Assembly (NCBI GenBank): GCA_000310025.1
Contig: FN649728.1
Coordinates: 6,185,469 to 6,228,028 of the forward strand
From: Ectocarpus siliculosus
Lineage: Eukaryota; Sar; Phaeophyceae; Ectocarpales; Ectocarpaceae
Reading direction: 5' to 3'
Length of the DNA: 42,560 bases
Below the pieces are notes generated by a model that saw only the letters and a program-made list of their open reading frames with translations, ran no database searches and was not told where the DNA came from. Shown piece by piece: positions 1-11,500 of the stretch (within the stretch, counting starts at the first letter, position 1; each line of letters opens with the position of its first letter). Position numbers and translations under genes: made by a program.

Positions 1-217
1 CCCAACGACAAAACCGTACACAGGGCTACAAAGATCAGGGTAAGCCTGCCGCGTGGTGGGTATGTTGCGATCGAGAAGGCAAACCTAGGGACGAACAACA
101 AAAAATAATTGTGGGGAGGGCGGGGCATCGTGCAGGCAAGGACGAAACTCTATCCCTCAGCCCGAATTTTAAGCGAAACTTGAAAGGGGGGCTTGCCTTC
201 CCACGCGACCCGAACAT

Positions 218-1296
218 CTACCTCAGCCGGATCAACACGTCGTCCATCTAGGAAGGGCCAACAACAATCGCAGAAGCAGCGGCAGCAGCAGCGGCAGCAG
301 CAGCGGCAGCGGCAAATGCAAGGCCAAGACTCTGGGTAAGGGTTACCTCGAGCTCCTCCTTTATGGAGTCGATCCGGCCGCTCTTCCTCCTGCCGGACGA
401 GTAGCCGCCCGACCACGCCTGTCCGTCGTCCCACGAACCAACAAACACCACAGCGTGAAAAAGTAGGCATAAGGAGACATGCTGGAGGGGGGGGGAGGGG
501 GATTTTCCAACATCTGATTCGCAACGAGCTACAGAGTAATCCGCGGCTCGACAGCGGTAGCCACAGCCACAACAATCCAGCAGGAGCAGACGCACCGAAA
601 AACGGATCCCCAACCCCCACAACCCCAACCGCCCCCGTCCCTGCTCTTCAGGACACCCCTGTGCCTGCTACCGTGCAATCAACGTCCTAATACTAACTTC
701 AGCACGTCAAATTCTCTTGAAAATACTACAGCACGTTGATTGCCCCACACTGTCCGAGCGAGACAAGATAAAAAAAAAACTCACCCTGGCCTGGAGCTCC
801 ATCCCCTCCGGCATCGACACCGACCGGGGGCGGTGCCGCCTCCCCCGCCCGCCGCCGGCCCGGGCGGCCGCGCGCATCTCCTCCTCCTCTTCTTCCTCCT
901 CCTCCGCCCGCTCGTGGCGGGAGCGGGGTACCCCTCTCTCCCGCAGGTGGTGGTGGTGACTGGGGGCGGCGCGCGCTGGCGGCGACGGCGACGAGCACGA
1001 TGCCACAGCCGCCGCTGCCGACGACAGGGCAAAAACGCCGCCGCCGCCACCGCCGCCGGAAAGGCGGGGAGATAGGTGCCGCTTCGGAGAAAAGCCCGCG
1101 GGTGCGGGAGGGGTCCGAGCGGACGATGACTGGCTGTTGCCGTTGCTGAGGCTGCGGTGGTGGTGGTGGTGGCGGCGGTGCCCGTGCGCACCCGCCGTGT
1201 CGGTCTCGTCGACGTCGCACATGGTTTGGAGTTCCTGGCGGGCGGACGGAGGGAAGGCGTGGGGGTGGTATAACGGCAGGGCATTTCGGTTGTGGT

Positions 1297-1338
<42 letters not shown>

Positions 1339-4148
1339 CCTCCGGGGAAAAACAGCAACGCGACTTACACCTGTGTGGCGAGAATAAAAAAACAGAACAA
1401 AAAAAAGAGACCACAACCAGGGTTAGCCAGTGAACCTTGGCACGACAGCAGGGGGACAACATAAAAAAGGAAAAACCACTCACTACTGCTGTATACCCCG
1501 GAGAATAGCCACCACCAACTGAAGTAAAGTGTATCGATCCTGTAGCGAGGTACTCTCTTTTCCATCCAAGGTTCGCCAGTAGACTCTCGGCACATGGGCA
1601 GCGGGACAACGCACACCGCTCTTCCCAACCATGCCTACCACATCTACCCCGGGGACAACAACCAACAGCAGCAGACATGCAACTCAAAAAAGGAAATACC
1701 TGAGTCGCGAGGTCCGCGAGCGACTGCAGCCGCATGCTCGCCCCCCCGCCGATGGAGGCGCTTCGGGGGCGAGGGGATGTTGACAACGACAACGATAACG
1801 ATAACGAAGACGGCGACGAGGCGGTCGATACGGTCGCCGCCCTTGGGTCCCCGCCGGACAGAGCGGCGGCAGCGGAGTCGCGATACGAAGTGTTCGGCAG
1901 CGCTCCGTTCAACATCCCGCCGAACTGACAAAAGCAGAGGCCCGTAAACGAACACAACAGCCAGTGGCGAAAAATTTCAAGTGAGTCGAATATGTTGACA
2001 ACACACTGCTCTCTGCGGGACAAGGGGCGCGTGGATGTGACTTGGAACACCGACATATCCTGTGCGGTTTTCTTTGTGGCGAAGAAACACGCAATACATA
2101 TACTTTTGACAAAGATAAGGATGCGGCAAAACTCCACAAAGGAAAAAAATGATGGGACAGGCGGGGGTTGGGGCTTACAGGGCACAGGAGAGCAGGCGGA
2201 AAACCATCAAAGGGAACAATTACCGCACCCCTTCCTCTACCCAATCAACCACACGGCAGCGTGGGTCTAATACAAGTACGCAACAACAGACACACATCCA
2301 GATGAGATACGTTTACACCCACCACAGCCACACCCACCACAGCCACAACCAGCCATCAAGCCAACTTGTCACGAACAAGCACACGCAAAACAAAAAAAAA
2401 ACAGACTCGACGTACCTCGCGCTTCAGAGCCGATTCCCCGGAGCCCCCTCCGTCAGCGTCCCCCGCGGCTCCAGCACCGGCTCCCTCCGACGGAACCGTT
2501 CCGCCTTCCGTGCCGACGTGAGCAACGCCTCCGCCGCCGGGGGGTGGCGCAGGCGGCGCGTTCACGGGGCCGCCGTCGTCGCCGCCGCCGCCGCCGCCGC
2601 CACCGGTCGTGCCCGCGGGTCCGGGCCCCTGGAGAGTGTGTAGTGGCGCGGAGAAGGAAAAATACGAGGGTGGGTGGGTGGGTGGGTGTACTCATAGTAG
2701 TCGTGCATGCCGTATGGTCATTCGACCATTGATTCCGCATCCCTACAACGTCGGGACGGAGCAAGCCGGGTTCTCACCCGAGCTAGGGGCGGGGGGGGGC
2801 GGGGGCGTACTCTTATGTTTTGCATGCCTTAGCGGTTAGACCATTGACCGCGCGTTCCCGAGAGAGGACGGAGCATTGTTCCCACAGGGCCGATCACGGA
2901 TGACCAATCGTTCCTTCCTACATCGCGCCAAAGGTGGTTCCAAAATGTCGTCCTTAGCATCTATCGTACCGATATCACTTCCCGCCGGAGCATATACGGG
3001 GGTAGGTAAGGATTTGTTGGCCAATGGCTTGAAGATTAGTGCTGCAAAAGGTTGGTTCCCGAAAGCGACGGGAGGGCAATCGTTGTGCTGCTTGGGAGAA
3101 GCCACTCCCACCATCCTCCCCCCGGTCCCCACGCAAACAACTTCTCTCTCACACTACGGGTCTCTCTTGTTGTACGTACAAGCACACGACTGTATTGCTA
3201 CCAAAGGGAGTGATGGTGGGTATGCAGTGGGGGGCCCTCTATAGTGCCAGTATAGTGTTTTCGGCCAGCACACATTGAAATGCCAAGTCGTTCTGTACTC
3301 CGAATAGCGCCGGTAAAATCTCGGGACACCTCCCGGCACTATACTTGTAGAGGGTCCCCCACTGTATCCCGGTGCTGCAGGGGGCGACGGGTACCGCTGG
3401 AGGCACACATACCTCGGGGTTCTGTGTCGCGTCGAAGGAGCGGTTGCGGGGCGCCACCGCCAGCAAGAGAGCGGCAGCCTTCTCCGCGTCATCCCTGTCA
3501 CGGCAGCACCAGCCAACACTTGTTAAAAAATCAGACACACATAAAACGTACGTGTTGACCGGCCGCAATAGTGCCGCACGGACTACCGATCTGGTGCTTT
3601 GCAAAATGCCGAGGAGGAGGAAGAGGAGGGCGGCGTGAAGACTAAATTTCGAGGCCGTGTGCGTGTTTGCATGGCACGAAATACCGTAGGTGACCAAAAA
3701 CAGAGGTAGGTGGAGAGATGCCTGTTCTTGTCGCGGGAGACACGCCTGTGCTGTGCCTCTCATCTGTTCGGCCAAGGTCTCCTGTCTCTGTCCTCCCCTC
3801 TCCCTCCCTGTCTCTCTGTGTTGTCCTCCAGACTCTTGGCGACCAATTTCCCATATCCCATCCCTCATCCCCTCGACTTTCTCCCTCGCTCCCCTCACCC
3901 TTCCAGCTCCATGTCGGGACTCCACTCGACCTCCCTTCTGCTGTCCATGATCTCAACCATGCTCGGCGTCGCCGAAAGCCCTCGCCAACGCTAACCGATC
4001 CCTCCCTGCGTCGCCAATAGCCCTCGCCAACACAACCACAATCGACCCTCCCTCCACGCAACGCCGCACAGTCAGCGAAACGTCTCTTCCGCCGAGGAAT
4101 CAAACCCCACCCCTGAACCAAGTCAGCGGCGCGGCCGCCTGCCTCGGC
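218..4148 (-). CDS. Low-complexity multi-exon protein, unknown function (ends uncertain)
   Basis: Not a family I recognise. Exons I can chain on the minus strand are 4148-4111, 3937-3899, 3494-3413, 2628-2416, 1924-1700, 1234-785, 418-347 and 247-218. All junctions are AG acceptors and GT donors, phases agree, and the total is 1149 nt (383 codons with the TAG at 220-218). The first two exons are short and least certain, and no start codon was identified. The product is biased: Gly/Ala/Pro-rich (2628 exon), Ser-rich (1924 exon), and His-, Gly- and Glu-run-rich (1234 exon, with HHHHH and EEEEEEEEE tracts). A more ordinary stretch, DDAEKAAALLLAVAPRNRSF, is in the 3494 exon. The C-terminal exons read SGRIDSIKEELE then MDDVLIRLR. 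A donor-like GAG|GTAGAT at the last exon could instead carry the gene beyond the window edge. Probably nuclear or regulatory by composition, but that is a guess. Confidence 0.45.
264..320. repeat. Interrupted GCAGCAGCGGCAGC repeat
   Basis: An imperfect CAG/CGG triplet array (GCTGCC/GCTGCT on the transcript strand). It lies in the short intron between the 418-347 and 247-218 exons of the minus-strand gene, just upstream of the CCCTTCCTAG acceptor. In one alternative frame it reads as an alanine run. Confidence 0.8.
1298..1336. repeat. (CAG)13 trinucleotide repeat
   Basis: Thirteen uninterrupted CAG units on the plus strand, so CTG in the sense of the minus-strand gene. Under the preferred model the repeat is intronic, about 64 bases before the acceptor of the exon starting at 1234, whose pyrimidine tract (CTTCCCTCCGTCCGCCCGCCAG) is strong. 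An alternative acceptor upstream (CCCCGGAG|GGG) would make it a coding poly-leucine tract in the same frame. cDNA is needed to choose. Confidence 0.95.
2687..2876. repeat. Diverged tandem duplication (two ~70-76 bp copies)
   Basis: Copies at about 2687-2762 and 2805-2876 share GTACTC, GCATGCC, a GACCATTGA core and GGACGGAGCA in the same order, 118 bp apart. Each follows a G-rich run (GGGTGGGTGGGT at 2670-2687, G-run at 2789-2805). The second copy has a stretch resembling a tRNA A-box (CCTTAGCGGTTAGACC). No cloverleaf can be drawn, so no tRNA is called. It lies in an intron of the minus-strand gene. Confidence 0.6.
3242..3341. mobile_element. MITE-like element, copy 1 (TAGTGCC termini)
   Basis: A 100 bp element starting TAGTGCCAG and ending CCGGCACTA, so the termini are inverted repeats. 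The inside contains TGTTTTCGGC..GCACAC and TACTCCGAATAGCGCCGG, both closely matched in the element at 12828-12980. It sits in an intron of the minus-strand gene. No ORF. Flanking CCCTCTA/TAGAGGG also forms an outer inverted repeat. Confidence 0.6.
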
Positions 4149-6189
4149 CTGTTGGCAGACGAGGCTCACGAGGACGGTAGGTCGCCGTCAGTTCTGCCAA
4201 AAGCCGCAGCAAGTGAGAAAGAGGGACACAATCGGGAGAAGAGGGTTAGGTGAAACATAGAGCCACATGGCACCCCAGACAGCGAACAATGTTCCCTCGG
4301 CGTGGGGCGGGTTGGATGATCTTTGTCTCGCATCGACACGCCGCGGACTCAACGAGCAATGGGTGATTGATTTGACTTGGGCCAAAAGCCAGAAAACGCT
4401 TTGCCGTCAAGGCCACATTTCACGTCCATGACTTTCACGTCCATGACTTTCAAGTAAAATAGAGTCGTGGCACCGACATAAGGGGCTCTAAATCGGTTGC
4501 CACGGACTCGACCCTCTATACTGCTGTGGTAGTTGGGTACCCTCTTATTGCGGTACAAGAGGGGGGGGGGGGGGCGATACAGGAGGGTCCAGGGCCTTTT
4601 TCACACCCCCCTATACCGGAATGACGACTGTACACGGAGCCCCCCCGGGGGGTAAAATCCTTATCCTTCCCCCAGTGGCATGAGCATCTTACCCGGTAAA
4701 ATCCTTCACTGCTGTAAGCGTATCGATAAATCCGATCAAAACAAAGGAAACAAAAAGTCGTCCGTGGTTGGCCCCCCGGCCCCAAGCGTTCTTGCGAGCG
4801 TACGCAGTGCCCTTGGTTTGGGATGGCAGTAATCAAGGCTCGAAATTGTGGTATGTTTATATTTTGGAGCGCGCACATGGTGACACATGATCCGCATGTA
4901 TCTTTTGAGCCTGCAACTGCTATGGGCACCAGGAACCGCGGAGGAGCTAGACGCGTTGTTGGCACAACGCCCACGCGCGCGGACACCAAGCGACCGGGCG
5001 CTCTACGGACGAGCCCAGGTTAGCATCATCATCTCGCGTTGGTGGAGAGAGCCAGGCCAACAACCCCGCCACATGGCGGCCCTGCAAGCATTGCATCGGT
5101 CCGTCCTACACGTGTGTCGTCGCAGCAACAGACCCTTCTCGTACATGCCAAACAGAAAATGTATTCTGCAAGATGTCTTCTTCTTCGTCAAACAATTCCG
5201 AGAGAGAGGACAACATGTGACGGTTCAAGCGGAAGACCCGTGGGCGGAGGGGATTGGTACGTTTCGACGAGCGATGTGAGGCCGCTTTGGCTGAAAGGTA
5301 ACTACCGCTGATGCCGTTCGTAAAAAGCCCTTGGAGGTGGTGATGCAGCAACACCACAGCAGCTCAAGCCACGCGAAAACATGCTGCGTTTGTGTCTTTC
5401 TCACTACATACTGCTGTAGCATCGACCGCGCTACTGTACATATAAGCGGCTGACCAATGAAAAGACGTCAAGCCTGCTGTGTGTGTGCGCGAGCGCGGAT
5501 AGAGGAGACAAGAGTTATCCCCGGAACAAAGTTCCGCGCGCCGGTCATCGAAGCGTGGTCTTCCGCCGAGACGGCCCGGCCGCGCATAATGGCGGAGACC
5601 ATCGTGTATTGTTACAGCGTCTGCGAATACCGCCTGCCGCTTGCAACTATCATATATGTGGCTACATACATTGTATTACCAGAGAAAAATTTCAAGTTTC
5701 TTGGGTTTGGGAAGGGAGGTGGAAAATCACGGCTGTCCTACAGCAACTTACCGCACAGCACAACGCAAAAATCACACCATTTCTTTCTCCGTTCTCTCTA
5801 CTACATCTCTGTCTAGCTCAGAAGCAGCAGTAGGCGTTTGCGCGACCGGGATGGGCCGTTGCTACTTGTGTGTCGTCGATGCCGCCTGCTGTACGGTGCT
5901 GTCCGCAACGACTCTCTGCACCAACACCAACGTACACAACAATGCTGCTGCTGCTTTGCTTGCTGCTGCTGTATACGATCGCTGCCGAATCTGTGCACAG
6001 ATCAGGAAGCGTATGATGGGAATTTCGATGCGGCTGTAAGTCAAGCGCACACAAGGAGAGAGAGAGAGAGAGAGACCACGACAAAGGTGTGTGAGGTGCA
6101 GTGTGGGTGTGTGCAAAAGAACCCAACCCTGGGTGTGTCGTAGAAGGTTCACGCCTAGACTAAAACCCACAGGCCTTAATTTTTTCGGG

Positions 6190-6220
6190 CGACAAGCCCT
6201 CTCGCTGAGGAGGCTTGTCG
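6190..6220. repeat. Hairpin CGACAAGCC..GGCTTGTCG
   Basis: A 9 bp perfect stem (CGACAAGCC / GGCTTGTCG) continued inward by CTC/GAG around a TCGCT loop, with one small bulge. No T-run or gene end beside it assigns a role. Confidence 0.6.
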
Positions 6221-6478
6221 TGCGTACAAAGCTCTTTCGGTCGTTCACGGCGTTGAGCCTTTCGCAAGGGCAGCTCTCTCTCTGTCCCACGGTGCGAACA
6301 CCTTCCCTGCGTGGGCACACACCGTCCGGTGACGCGCGGTTGCACGCGTTTGGCTCGGCGCGGCGAGCGTCGGTAGGTCGCGCACACACACGGCACGGAA
6401 CAAACCCAACATGGGGGTGCGATTGGGTCTCGCAATTTCTTTCCCAACCCCCCCCCTTGATTGATGTTCGATCCAGCG

Positions 6479-6504
6479 GCGAGAGAGCGGCGCCGCTCTC
6501 TCGC
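6479..6504. repeat. 26 bp perfect palindrome
   Basis: GCGAGAGAGCGGC at 6479-6491 is followed immediately by its exact reverse complement at 6492-6504, with no spacer. It lies 120 bases upstream of an alternating CG/GC stretch (6567-6582). No gene overlaps it with confidence. It could be a protein-binding site, a foldback tip, or chance favoured by local GAGA/CTCT richness. Confidence 0.9.
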
Positions 6505-7682
6505 AAAGGCTCATCTCCTGCGCCCAGCACAGAAGAAGCCGCAGCGGAACTTGAGCGCGTGACACGCCCGCGCGCGCGCGTGCCGAGAGAGCTCGATCTA
6601 GGCCGAGCACAAAACCGCAGCAGCTGCTGTCAACTGAGAGCCTGGGCGTCGCCTCTTCCTGGTGTGTTGGAGCTGTCGGGACAGAGAGACCGAGATCAAC
6701 CAACTAGGAATCATGCTCTCGCCACACTCACCGCCTTCGACGCCGAGCCGTCCAGACGAGGTGCCCTCTCGTCGTAAGAATCTGAAGGTCGTGCGAGAGG
6801 TAGCTTCCCCCAGCAAGTCCTGACGCCAGAGAGCTACAAGCAAGAGGATGTGCGGTGTTGCTCGAATTTGTGCGTTTTGAGTTGCAGACCCCAGACCCTT
6901 GATGGGGGGTACACAGAAGATCCTCAGTCTGGAACGAGGGGGGGGGGGATAGGCGGAGCATGCGGGGGGGGCTGGCGGACACTTTGAGTCTCCCCAGCGA
7001 GAAGGCAGCACACTCCGTACCGCCGGGACGGCTGCTCCTGAGAACAAACACCAGTGGTTGAGGTGCTAGGCCCAGCTACAATCGGCGGTGAGCTCTCTTC
7101 ATAGTGGATTAGAGGAAAAGGACCTGGTGTGTGCTTCTGTGAATCGTGGATTGACTGAATAGCCACGAAAGTTGCTTCCTGCTGACGCGTCCAGCAGTCA
7201 CGGATCGTGCGAGGTACCAACGAAGAAACCACGGGTGTTGTGTTGCACAGCTGCTATTCTTACCGTGGAAAACAGCAGTCGACGAAAGGTTGATGATTGA
7301 CAATAATAGCGAGCTGCGGCACGCTCGCTGGTCATCGCATGTGGTGGTGCTGCGGGAACAAAATGATGTGGTGGGAATCTTCATGATTTTTTTCGATGCC
7401 GGCCCGCTCTTTGCGGATGGATCACACAAAACACACCAACGGAGGGGGCACCACCCATGGGGCACCACAAGTGCCTATTGCCCGCACATCAGGCACTACT
7501 CGACACAACCTTGTTTGTGGTTGCGGAAGCGGGCGGGCGGCCTTCGCGCTTTAGAAACCGCCCTTCCTTTTTGGAAACCACTCGGTTCTGTGCACAGTGG
7601 GACATTCAAACCAAAATATCCCGTTCGACTACTGTGGGTATATCTCGAATGGGTAGTCTTTCTGTGTGTGTGTGTGTGTGTG

Positions 7683-7767
7683 TTTTTTCTTAATATGACA
7701 CAACGAAACCATCTCTATCATAGAAAAGAGTCTGAGACAGACTAGCAATGGATTCATAGCGTCAGAA
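7683..7767 (-). mobile_element. SINE-like A-tailed repeat, copy A
   Basis: Read on the minus strand it ends in an A-rich tail followed by a CA repeat. It closely matches 24243-24334 on the same strand: CATCTCTATC, then (T/A)AGAAAA.AGTCT, AGA.AGA.TAGCA and TAGCGTCAG recur in order at roughly 80% identity by eye. No coding potential. The type of element is inferred only from the shared A-tail; promoter boxes were not found. Confidence 0.55.
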
Positions 7768-8590
7768 AGTACCTGTATGTCTTATTATTCCTTAATCAAT
7801 AACATTCGCCTACGGAGAGATCTGTGTGCTTCACATGATGTATCTCTGAGAACAGCGGCCTGTGGTGCCACAACGCCGTGTACGCGGGAAGAAGTTTCCC
7901 GACGCGCCGAAAGATTCGGCCCTGGTCCTCCAACGCAACTGGCGTCTCCCTGTACACACTAGTTTGCTCACATCCTCATGGCAGTCGCACGGTAGGGATC
8001 AAGAACTCCAGCTTCGCTTTCCATTCCTTTTTGGTGCCCTCGTGCCACTCCACTGCTTTGTACATATGGTAAGGTCCGTATCATTTATCACGGGAGCCAA
8101 TTTCCTCGAGTCCTGTACAACACATAGGGTCCTCGCGCAATTCTTCCGAAGCTTAGTTCCGGCAAGGTTGCAATCTCATAAGAAGTAGATAATAGTCACG
8201 CCTGTATCCAATGCAACGGCGCCAGTTGCAAACAGCGAGAGTACTCGGCGTGCAACCCGCGCGAGTTGCCCCAGTCCCACGTGCAGTGGGCTGGTTTCCC
8301 CCCCCGTCTCACCCTTTCCTTAGACGAGGTGTTCCGCCCGGAGGCGATGAGTGTGCCCGAGGGGGAGATTCGAAACAGTCACGGCTTGGGTTTGCTGTGC
8401 CTCTTCTTGTCAGCAGAGCGCGACCAACGCTTTCAAAACCTCGACCTCCGCCGTTCACGTCCTGGGTACTGCCTGCGGTTGCCGAATTTTTCGTCCCTTT
8501 CCGTTTTTCCAGGAGCCCGCCAACACTCCTCCTCAGCAAGCTCTATCCAGGTCTTTCGGACGCCCACGCCGGGGGCAGGTGGGGGAGAGT

Positions 8591-11500
8591 ATGAAGACGT
8601 ACACGCCGACGACGTCCGGCACCTTCCTCGAGCGCCTCGCGGGTGCTCTGGCCGTGTCCACCTTTAGCACCTGCTACTTCTACGCGGTGCTCTGGCTTCC
8701 TACGGTGCGCCGGTGTCCGTCCCCGTAGCGCTGTTTAGCATGAGAGTATTGTCGTACTCTGTGGTCCTGTGTTCCCACTCGACCCCTTTTCGCTGCAGCA
8801 GCGGTGTTCGTGTGCTGCTGAATGTAGAGTGTAGAGGAGCCCACGCGCTGGGTTTCGGCTCGTCGTCTGTTTGGAAGGTTTGGACTTGGCTACAACGTCG
8901 CATCTCCATCGCTCGGCCGGTTCGTTTCTGCTTGAAAGGTGAAGATTTTTGCCACCCGCTGCAGTCAGCTGCGTCCGACTCGAGGTCGGCCAGAAATATT
9001 CTTACGACATGTGTGGTCTTCACAGAAACACGTGGAATATGTACCTGATTAATCTCAACGTTCCGGAATTTGGATGGTTGCATGTGGAAGAAGGTATGAG
9101 TTTACCTTGGCCCTTGACCTTATTCGCTCTCGTGTTGATTTTCGTGTTCAGGTGGGCTTGCTCTTCTTCTTTGTCTCCAGGACTGCCGCTGCTGCGGCCC
9201 TCGTTCCTTACGCCGTGTCCGCGGTGCTCCCGACGAAAGCCCTTCCCTGGCTACTCAACACCTGGTTCTTTCGCTGCGCGTTGAAATACCACGACTTCGA
9301 TGAGGTTAGTCGAGAGAGGGGTTTCGAACGGTTAGTGGGGGGGGTTGGGGGTTATCGAAGCTTGCGGGATCAAAAAGCCCGTTGATTTCGCACGGGGGCG
9401 GGCTAGAGCTCCTCGCCGGACCCTTGGTTCCCGGCTCTTGTATAGCGAAGCGGATCACCCGTGAGATTGCACCAACCAAACAAGGTACAGCGGACGGAGT
9501 AGCATCGATCGTCGTGATGCTAAACAGCCGTGCACATCCATGGCGTGCTCACCTTATTTGGACACGTCAAGACCCTGCCCGTCGGAGGTTGGATGTTTCA
9601 ATGAGAGGTAGTTTGGATTCAACAGCCCCTGAGACAGTGGATGTAAGTGGGACCACATCACACAGCGAAGTACCAAAGCGATTTGTCGCGAAGCAAGCTT
9701 TCCGGGGCCCCTTGAGGCCAAGGATTCTTTGGCCCGTCCCAGCTCCCCACCGCTCCACCTGGTTTTCTCTCCCTCCGTGTGAGATGAGTGCGAATGTGCC
9801 GTTTCGGGGGGAGTTGAAAAGGCCTCAGGCGTTCTGCTGGTGCAAGCGCGTCCCACTTTTTCTTTTCTTTGTTCCTCCCCGTGATCGACACGCCAAGGAC
9901 GTGAGATAGTAGTCGTCTCGCCCGCCGGAGCGTTCGTGCGAAATGTTTCTCGCAAAATCGTTTTTTTTGCCGCGCCTCACTTGCACACACACGAGGTCGC
10001 GGTGTCTGATTGCACCCGTGCAACGCTCTTTGCGTGGTTGCGACACGCAGCAGCCCATTGACGTTTGCACGCGCTGGCCACCGTGTTGTCGTTTTTGGCG
10101 GTCCACCTGGTACCTCTCGGTGTGTTGGGGAAAGCCGGGAAGTACGCACGCGTCCACACGTACGGAAAGTTCGAGTTTGCCTTGCTGATTGTTCATGACC
10201 AAAGACGGCTGTAGCTGTCGCGCACGTGGAGTCGATTCAAAAGTTTTGGTGACCGAAGCAAAAATGGCATATTGTATATATTTCCTCACAACCGCGTTGT
10301 CCGCAGTGTCCACAGATACGAACTCGCATTCTGTGTATCTTGCGGTATAGACATGGGAGTGCTTACTTTTCGCTGTCGGACCGAAAGAAGGGTTTAGCAT
10401 TCGGCATGCTCGCCTGTGATTTGCGAAGGTGGTTTCATGCCCACGAGGATACAAGTCGTTCTCTCTCTCTCTCTTCTTGTTTTTACGTGGTTACTGCGCT
10501 TCCGCCGTCTAGCGGTAATCTGTTGTGGTAGTAACATGATATCCCCCCCCGCTCGCCAACTTCTCCCGGTGCTGGTGGAGAAGGTTGAGGAGACCTCCCA
10601 GGAAGAGATAAGTCTGATCGAGAAGGACAAGAAGATCATCTTCGCGGCACAGCCTCACGGCGTCATGTCCATCACCGGCATCTGCAGCGCCATCAACATG
10701 GTGAGGAGAAATTGACCTACCCTAGATTCGCCGGCCCGAACACTACTCTCGCGGGTGCTGTTCACGGAGAGCTACGGGTAGTGGAGGCGCAAGATAGGGA
10801 AACATTGTGCTTGGTTGCGGCTTTTGGTATGCACCCAAAGAGTATATTCCCAAGCCACCCCCTGGGCCGATTTGAAGCTCGATTCCTCCACGACGATATA
10901 TTTTATTATAACGTAGTTCCACGTTTTAAGAAAGCTCTCGGCGGAAACGATTACTTGTTTTTTGCGAGCAATCGATCTGACTTAAAAATTAGTCCAGCGT
11001 GTGGTATCATATGCGACGTACCGTGCCCAAGTTTCCAGAGTTAATGGTATGTATCGGTAGGAAACAACAGCTGCTGGTCCCAGGTTAAATGTGCACGCAC
11101 CGCCACCGTAGTTTCTTGTCCGGAGGAACTAAAACCATGAGTCCCTCCTCCTGTGCGACCCGGGGTGGTGCACAAAAACAACCCAATAGGTGTACCAAAT
11201 GAAATGACGTTCGATAGAAGCGGTGACAACATGCACGACACGTTACACTCGCTTGCTTGCGCAACCTTGGCATCCCCCCCCCCCCGCCCCCGGGCACCTC
11301 ACGCCGAAGTATTTTGAACAACCTACGCTCGCACCCGTCTGTCCAACAGAAGGGTGTGTGAAATCAAGCGAGAATTTTCTTTGCATGGCATTGATATTTG
11401 TATCTCTACAAAGACGACCCGAACGTCGGAGGCGTTCTTGTCTGACACAAAAGGGCGTTGCCCTTTCCGCCAAAGGGGTGACGCGTGTTATCCACCAATG

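Larger units (their letters stand above)
4149..8512. other. 4.4 kb interval with no confident gene
   Basis: Lies between the left minus-strand gene and the DGAT2 gene. I see a 15 bp direct repeat (TTTCACGTCCATGAC, 4418-4447), a poly-G run near 4560-4574, a GA repeat near 6056-6075, a GT repeat near 7665-7684, two strong inverted repeats (6190-6220 and 6479-6504) and the SINE-like tail at 7683-7767. A possible plus-strand exon at 4933-5018 reads AEELDALLAQRPRARTPSDR before a GTTAGC donor, but no partner exon was found and an opposite-strand reading is also open. An ORF at 7290-7745 is protein-like at first but unsupported. 5' exons of the DGAT2 gene may be hidden in the last kilobase. Confidence 0.5.

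Noticed and set aside
707-2185. 492-codon minus-strand ORF as a single exon
   Set aside because: It reads through good splice sites and a CTG repeat; the parts between 1234 and 1700 and beyond 1924 look like intron (FFF/VSFFCSVFLF runs). The spliced exons explain it better.
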